A stretch of 64,000 nt of DNA from Arenimonas composti TR7-09 = DSM 18010 (GTDB taxonomy: Bacteria > Pseudomonadota > Gammaproteobacteria > Xanthomonadales > Xanthomonadaceae), in NCBI RefSeq assembly GCF_000426365.1, contig NZ_AUFF01000001.1, forward strand, positions 682,001-746,000. The letters run 5' to 3'. The translations under genes were made by a program, and so were the position numbers. This document shows, piece after piece, positions 56,845-64,000 of this stretch. The number at the start of each line of letters is the position of its first letter. Position 1 is the stretch's first letter. The notes below the pieces were generated by a model. The model was not told the origin of the DNA and ran no database searches. It saw only the letters and a program-made list of their open reading frames with translations.

Positions 56845-57456
56845 ATGAAGGACCGCGCCCTCGCCCTCGCCGGCCTGCTGCAGGCCGTGCACCTCGTACA
56901 GCAGATGGCCCGCAGCGGCGAAAGCGAAGCGCGGCCGCTGGCGGCCAGCATCGACAGCCTGTTCCGCTTCGACGCCCCGGACGCGGAAGCGGTGTTCGGT
57001 GGCGCCGGCAATCTCCAGCTCGGCCTGCGCCGGCTGCTCGCCCAGCTCGAGGGCGGCGCCGGCCGGGACGCCGCGCAGACCCGGATGGCGATGACCGTGC
57101 TGCACCTCGAGCGCCGCTTCGTCGCACATCCGGGCGCCGCCGACGCGGTTCGCCGCGGGCTCGAGGACATCGGCCGCCAGCGCGAACTGACCTCGGCGAC
57201 GCATCCGGGGGTGCTCGCCCGCCTCGGCGAGCTGTACGCGAAGGAGATCAGTCCGGTCGGCCCGCGCGTGCTGGTCCAGGGCAATCCGGTCTACCTGTCG
57301 CGGCAGGACCTGGTCGCCGATGTGCGCGCGACCCTGCTGGCGGCGGTGCGTGCCGCCGTGCTCTGGCGCCAGCTCGGCGGCACCTACTGGGATTTCCTGC
57401 TGCGCCGCCGCCTGCTCGCCGAAGCCGCGCGCGAGCTGCTCGGCGACCGCGACTGA
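56845..57456 (+). CDS. hflD: High frequency lysogenization protein HflD homologue
   Basis: A 203-residue helical protein of the HflD/YcfC family: LAGLLQAVHLVQQMARSG near the start, LGLRRLLAQLEG, and SPVGPRVLVQGNPVYLSRQD (core GPRVLVQGNP). In E. coli it is membrane-associated and modulates lambda CII. It is the third gene of the nudJ-mnmA-hflD group. In E. coli purB comes next; here acnA does. Confidence 0.93.
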   Translation: MKDRALALAGLLQAVHLVQQMARSGESEARPLAASIDSLFRFDAPDAEAVFGGAGNLQLGLRRLLAQLEGGAGRDAAQTRMAMTVLHLERRFVAHPGAADAVRRGLEDIGRQRELTSATHPGVLARLGELYAKEISPVGPRVLVQGNPVYLSRQDLVADVRATLLAAVRAAVLWRQLGGTYWDFLLRRRLLAEAARELLGDRD

Positions 57457-57594
57457 GGCGCATCGGCCCTTCGTCCAGCGGACGGCAGCGTACGGAATCG
57501 GGCATAATTGCGGGGCTGACGCCGGCGCGGACGAGTTCGCGCCTCCTGCGCGTCGTCGCCCCCACCGTCCGCCCCAGACCGGAGCCCCGATTCC

Positions 57595-60348
<2,754 letters not shown>

Positions 60349-60390
60349 GCCGCGTCACCGGTTCCCGCCGCCGGACGGGATCGCATCGAG

Positions 60391-60421
60391 GAACGCCCGC
60401 CCTTCCGGCGGGCGTTCTTCA
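60391..60421 (+). terminator. Rho-independent terminator after acnA
   Basis: An 11-bp stem (60391-60401 with 60407-60417), loop CTTCC, then TTCATTT. It ends just before the stop of the convergent lipoprotein gene. Confidence 0.85.
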
Positions 60422-60814
60422 TTTCCAGTCGGCGGAGATCAGCCGCCAGTCGTCGCCCTCGCGGCGCCAGGCCGTGTGCACCTGCCAGGCCTGTGCGCGT
60501 TCCGGGATGACGCCCTGGCCGCCGGTCACGACCGCGCTGAACGCCACCGTCGCATGCGGCTCGCGCATCTCGACGTCGAGCGGCCCCAGGGTGACCCCGA
60601 CCTCCCGGTGGCGCAGCCACAGCACCGCTGCATAACGGCGCAGGCCGTCGCGGTCCATGTCCCCCGGCCCGACGAAATCCACGGCGACGAACTCCGCCAG
60701 CGCGGCGGCGTCGCGTGCCTCGGCCGCTTCCTGCATCGCCGCGATCGTCTCGCGCAGCGCTTCCTCCGGCGGTGGCCGCGAACAGCCGGCCGCGAGCGCC
60801 AGCAGCAGCGTCAC
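60419..60814 (-). CDS. Small lipoprotein with SnoaL/DUF4440-like domain
   Basis: A protein of at least 131 residues with a lipobox (LALAAGCSR) and an NTF2-like fold: ETIAAMQEAAEARDAAALAEFV (core AAEARDAAALAEFV), then DRDGLRRYAAVLWL and a final WRREGDDWRLISADWK. Such domains often form small pockets with unknown ligands. GTG 60814 gives a very short signal without positive residues, so the true start is probably further up; ATG 60988 is the next in frame but overlaps the fadD start. It lies between acnA and fadD, where X. campestris has rpfD. Confidence 0.6.
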   Translation of the reverse strand: MTLLLALAAGCSRPPPEEALRETIAAMQEAAEARDAAALAEFVAVDFVGPGDMDRDGLRRYAAVLWLRHREVGVTLGPLDVEMREPHATVAFSAVVTGGQGVIPERAQAWQVHTAWRREGDDWRLISADWK

Positions 60815-60986
60815 CGCCGACCCGCGAAGGACACGCGCGGAAAGTGGCGGAACAAGCCCGTTCCGTGTCGCGGATGCCTTGCTCCAATCGGGGGCGTATG
60901 CTCCAATCGAGTGAAAGCTCGAATGGCTGGAAACGCGCAACGGCGCGGCTTGCAGCAGGTTGCGCGCACACGGAGGGGAGTTCGGC

Positions 60987-62669
60987 ATGGGTTCGGAGCG
61001 TCCTTGGCTGTCCAGCTATCCGCAGGGTATCCCGGCGGAGGTCGACGTCGACAAATATCCCTCGATCGTCGCGGTGCTGGAGGAAGCCTGCGCCACCTAC
61101 GGCGGCAACCCCGCCTACGAGAACCTCGGCCGCGAGATCTCCTACGCCGACGTCGACCGGCTCAGCGCGCAGTTCGCCAACTACCTGCTGCACGAGATGA
61201 AGCTCAAGAAAGGCGACCGCGTCGCCCTCATGATGCCTAACCTCCTGCAGTACCCGATCGCGATCTTCGGCGTGCTGCGCGCCGGCATGACCGTCGTCAA
61301 CACCAACCCGCTGTACACCGCGCGCGAGCTCAAGCACCAGCTCACCGATTCCGGGGCCAGCGTGATCGTGGTGCTCGAGAACTTCGCGCACGTCGTCGCC
61401 GAAGTCGTCGGCCAGACCGCGGTGAAGCAGGTGGTCACCACCGGCGTCGGCGACATGCTCGGCTTCCCCAAGGGCGCGGTCGTCAACTTCCTGCTGCGGC
61501 ACGTCAGGAAGCAGGTGCCCGATTACGACCTGCCCGGCGCCATCGGTTTCCGCGATGCGCTCGACCTCGGCAGCCGGCACGCGCTGCCGCCGATCGACAT
61601 CCGCGGCCACGACATCGCCTTCCTGCAGTACACCGGCGGCACCACCGGGGTCGCCAAGGGCGCGATGCTGACGCACCGCAACCTCGTCGCGAACATGCAG
61701 CAGTCCTCGGCCTGGCTGGGCACCAACTGCAAGCCCGGCAAGGAACAGATCATCACCGCGCTGCCGCTGTACCACATCTTCGCGCTGACGGCGAACTGCC
61801 TGGTCTTCATGAAGTTCGGTGGCCTCAACCACCTGATCACGAACCCGCGCGACATGAAGGGTTTCGTCAAGACCCTCGGCAAGATCCCGTTCACCGCGAT
61901 CACCGGCGTCAACACGCTGTTCAACGGCCTGCTGAACACGCCGGGCTTCGCCGACGTCGATTTCTCGCACATGCACCTGTCGCTCGGCGGCGGCATGGCC
62001 GTGCAGCGGGCGGTCGCCGACCGCTGGAAGAAGGTCACCGGCGTCACCCTCGTCGAGGCCTACGGTCTGACCGAAACCTCGCCGGCGGCGTGCATGAACC
62101 CGCTCGACCTGGCCGATTACAACGGCGCGATCGGCCTGCCGATCCCGTCGACCGACGCCTGCGTCAAGGACGACGACGGCAGGGCCCTGCCGGTCGGCGA
62201 AGTCGGCGAGCTGTGCATCCGCGGTCCGCAGGTGATGGCCGGCTACTGGAACCGCCCGGAAGAAACCGCGAAGGTCCTGGATGCCGAAGGCTGGCTGCAC
62301 ACCGGCGACATGGCGAAGATGGACGAGCAGGGCTTCTTCTACATCGTCGACCGCAAGAAGGACATGATCCTGGTCTCGGGCTTCAACGTGTACCCGAACG
62401 AGATCGAGGACGTGATCGCGCTGATGCCCGGCGTGCTCGAGGTCGCCGCGGTCGGTGTGCCCGACGAGAAGTCCGGCGAATCGGTCAAGGTCGTCATCGT
62501 GCGCAAGGATCCGGCGCTGACGCCCGAACAGGTCAAGGCCTTCTGCCGCGAGAACCTGACCGCCTACAAGCAGCCGCGCCTCGTGGAGTTCCGCGACGAG
62601 CTGCCGAAGTCGAACGTCGGCAAGATCCTCCGCCGCGAGCTGCGGGATACGCCGCGCGTCACCGCCTGA
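60987..62669 (+). CDS. rpfB: Long-chain acyl-CoA synthetase FadD (RpfB)
   Basis: A 560-residue adenylate-forming enzyme that activates long-chain fatty acids to acyl-CoA. The P-loop is [18 protein letters not shown] (near residue 214), the A5 motif [17 protein letters not shown], and [16 protein letters not shown] and [13 protein letters not shown] follow; the lysine near the end is in GKILRREL. In the rpf cluster this gene, RpfB, recycles or turns over DSF signals and free fatty acids. GGAGGGG before ATG 60987 supports the start. rpfF follows after 184 bp. Confidence 0.93.
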   Translation: MGSERPWLSSYPQGIPAEVDVDKYPSIVAVLEEACATYGGNPAYENLGREISYADVDRLSAQFANYLLHEMKLKKGDRVALMMPNLLQYPIAIFGVLRAGMTVVNTNPLYTARELKHQLTDSGASVIVVLENFAHVVAEVVGQTAVKQVVTTGVGDMLGFPKGAVVNFLLRHVRKQVPDYDLPGAIGFRDALDLGSRHALPPIDIRGHDIAFLQYTGGTTGVAKGAMLTHRNLVANMQQSSAWLGTNCKPGKEQIITALPLYHIFALTANCLVFMKFGGLNHLITNPRDMKGFVKTLGKIPFTAITGVNTLFNGLLNTPGFADVDFSHMHLSLGGGMAVQRAVADRWKKVTGVTLVEAYGLTETSPAACMNPLDLADYNGAIGLPIPSTDACVKDDDGRALPVGEVGELCIRGPQVMAGYWNRPEETAKVLDAEGWLHTGDMAKMDEQGFFYIVDRKKDMILVSGFNVYPNEIEDVIALMPGVLEVAAVGVPDEKSGESVKVVIVRKDPALTPEQVKAFCRENLTAYKQPRLVEFRDELPKSNVGKILRRELRDTPRVTA

Positions 62670-62853
62670 GGCGGCACTCGGAGCAGGGAGCATTACGTCG
62701 CCGGCGGGCAACCGCCGTCGCGACGCATCATGGCGGCAGGAATGCGACTCAGGTCCCGGACCCGCGGTTCACGCGGTGTAGACTCGACGGGCCCTCTTGC
62801 GTTCCTCCTCAGGAACGTGTAGGGCGCCCATCCCTTGCCTCGGAGAACCCGCC

Positions 62854-63750
62854 ATGTCCGTCGTCGAAAGCATCAGCCGCGAGCCCCTCCCCACCTTCAG
62901 CACGATCGAGCACGTTTCCGAGGCCGATTCCGGCATCGAGTGGTGCTTCATGCACCGCAGCCCGCGCCCCGGCTATCGCCCCTGTTTCTCCGAGACCCTG
63001 CTGGCGGAACTGCGCGAATGCCAGCGCCAGGTCGCGTCCCGCCTCGCGAACGACGGCAGCCACGGCGGCGAGATGCGCCACCTGGTGCTCGCCTCGAAGG
63101 CCGACGTGTTCAACCTCGGTGGTGACCTCGACCTGTTCGTGCGCCTGATCCGCAGCGGCGACCGCGCCCGCCTGCTCAACTACGCCCAGCTGTGCGTGTC
63201 GGTCGCCTTCCATTTCGCGCGGCTCGCCGAGGACCGGGTGAACAGCATCGCCGTCGTCCAGGGCGATGCGCTCGGCGGCGGCTTCGAGGCGGCGCTGTGC
63301 TGCCACACGATCATCGCCGAGGAAGGCACCGGCATGGGTTTCCCGGAGGTGCTGTTCGACCTGTTCCCGGGCATGGGTGCCTACACGTTCCTGTCGCGCC
63401 GGGTCACCCCGATCCAGGCCGAGCGGATGATGCTCGACGGCAACGTCTATCCGGCCGAGGAACTGCAGCGCATGGGCGTCGTCGACCTGCTGGTGCCACG
63501 CGGCGAAGGCCTCGCAGCCGCCCGTGAACTGGTCCGGCGCCGCCGGCGCATGAGCAATTCGCTGCGCGCGATGAACGCCGTCCGCGCGACCGTCGCTCCG
63601 GTCAGCCTCGACGAGCTGATGCGCGTGACCAATACCTGGGTCGATGCGGCGATGCGCCTGAGCGAGAAGGGCCTGTCGACGATGGAGCGCCTCGTGCGGG
63701 CACAGAAACGCCGCGCCGGCGATGCCCCTGCGCTGCGCCAGGTCGTCTGA
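62854..63750 (+). CDS. rpfF: DSF synthase RpfF
   Basis: A 298-residue crotonase-fold enzyme. It makes diffusible signal factor (cis-2-unsaturated fatty acid) by acting on 3-hydroxyacyl-ACP as both dehydratase and thioesterase. The two catalytic glutamates are E145 (GGGFEAALCC) and E165 (GFPEVLFDLFPGMGAY), 20 apart as E141 and E161 in X. campestris RpfF. RHLVLASKADVFNLGGDLDLF (core FNLGGDLDLF) is also typical. CGGAGA precedes the ATG. The leader contains GTTCCTCCTCAGGAAC, a small hairpin at about 62800-62815. Confidence 0.94.
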   Translation: MSVVESISREPLPTFSTIEHVSEADSGIEWCFMHRSPRPGYRPCFSETLLAELRECQRQVASRLANDGSHGGEMRHLVLASKADVFNLGGDLDLFVRLIRSGDRARLLNYAQLCVSVAFHFARLAEDRVNSIAVVQGDALGGGFEAALCCHTIIAEEGTGMGFPEVLFDLFPGMGAYTFLSRRVTPIQAERMMLDGNVYPAEELQRMGVVDLLVPRGEGLAAARELVRRRRRMSNSLRAMNAVRATVAPVSLDELMRVTNTWVDAAMRLSEKGLSTMERLVRAQKRRAGDAPALRQVV

Positions 63751-63757
63751 GACGGGC

Positions 63758-63787
63758 GACGGCCGCCGTGCAAGGGCGGCGGCCGTC
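63758..63787. terminator. Hairpin between rpfF and convergent rpfC
   Basis: A 10-bp stem, GACGGCCGCC with GGCGGCCGTC, and a 10-nt loop lie between the two convergent stops. There is no T run, so termination strength is uncertain. Confidence 0.45.
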
Positions 63788-63804
63788 CACTTCCTGCAGG
63801 CTGC

Positions 63805-64000
63805 TCAGCCCGGTTCGCCGTCGCCTGGACGCGAGGCGCCACCGGGCTTGCCGCCGATCCGTGCCAGCTCGCGGCGCACCTGTTCCGCGGTCGCTTCCAG
63901 CAGCGTGCCGAGCAGGCCGATGTTGCGCCGCCACTCGCGCGCCAGCACCGCGTCCCCCGACCGCATGATCCCGGTGCAGCGTTCGATCAGGGCGGACGCG
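63805..64000 (-). CDS. rpfC: C-terminal end of a probable RpfC hybrid sensor kinase (cut by window edge)
   Basis: The last 64 residues of a minus-strand gene: helical, with MRSGDAVLAREWRRNI and LLEATAEQVRRELARIG, like the last two helices of an Hpt phosphotransfer domain, then a Gly/Pro/Asp tail. It is convergent with rpfF, which is the place and direction of rpfC, whose product ends in an Hpt domain and senses DSF. The fold call is weak on 64 residues; context carries most of the assignment. Confidence 0.6.
   Translation of the reverse strand, partial: ASALIERCTGIMRSGDAVLAREWRRNIGLLGTLLEATAEQVRRELARIGGKPGGASRPGDGEPG

Noticed and set aside
62854-63750. Ordinary enoyl-CoA hydratase
   Set aside because: The spacing of E145 and E165, the FNLGGDLDLF and GFPEVLFDLFPGMGAY motifs and the fadD/convergent kinase context mark it as RpfF.

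Overview
The window is about 70% G+C and almost fully coding. Gene content and order point to a gammaproteobacterium of the Lysobacterales (Xanthomonadales): aat-infA-clpA-clpS, lolA and ftsK beside trxB, nudJ-mnmA-hflD, a 41-residue L36, and above all an aconitase - acyl-CoA synthetase - RpfF - (convergent RpfC) block that mirrors the Xanthomonas rpf cluster. The genus cannot be fixed from sequence alone. Most of the window is core chromosome, with two accessory blocks: an alternative haem-copper oxidase cluster and a four-gene Wadjet operon.

Left part (1-23 kb). A lipid group comes first: a fatty acyl-CoA reductase running off the left edge, an acyl-CoA-binding protein and a TetR regulator. 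Then rpmJ with a clear promoter and terminator, a small secreted protein, and a translationally coupled agmatine-to-putrescine pair (aguA-aguB) followed by a TraB/GumN membrane protein. A minus-strand efflux operon encodes one membrane-fusion lipoprotein and two RND permeases, without an outer-membrane factor. Two small c-type cytochromes, a proline-rich membrane protein, nfuA, phhB and rluC follow. rne lies divergent from rluC behind a leader of about 340 nt. A NarL/LuxR-type response regulator and a degenerate CPBP-like membrane protein close this part.

Middle part (23.4-37 kb). An operon-like chain carries an SDR oxidoreductase, a cysteine hydrolase, oxidase subunit II, a fused subunit I-III, two small membrane proteins and a CtaG-like assembly factor, interrupted by a CopD/HemJ-like gene on the other strand. 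An exact 38-bp tandem duplication sits at the end of the fused oxidase gene. Next to it, jetA-jetB-jetC-jetD form a complete, tightly overlapping Wadjet anti-plasmid operon that starts just beyond the 3' end of a tRNA-Ser(UGA).

Right part (37-64 kb). A LysR regulator and serS; a ClpP-fold lipoprotein; an RsuA-like protein that has lost its catalytic aspartate; an M14 peptidase; rarA-lolA coupled to ftsK; trxB; a FemAB/GNAT-like protein; aat; infA; clpA; clpS; a YbjN-like protein; nudJ-mnmA-hflD; and finally acnA(rpfA) - fadD(rpfB) - rpfF - partial rpfC, the diffusible-signal-factor quorum-sensing locus.

Short palindromic REP-type repeats with outer sequence GTAGGAGCG..CGCGAT occur at four intergenic sites in two compensatory variants. 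A different repeat has run into the end of phhB. Only one stretch longer than 300 bases lacks a gene: the rne leader.
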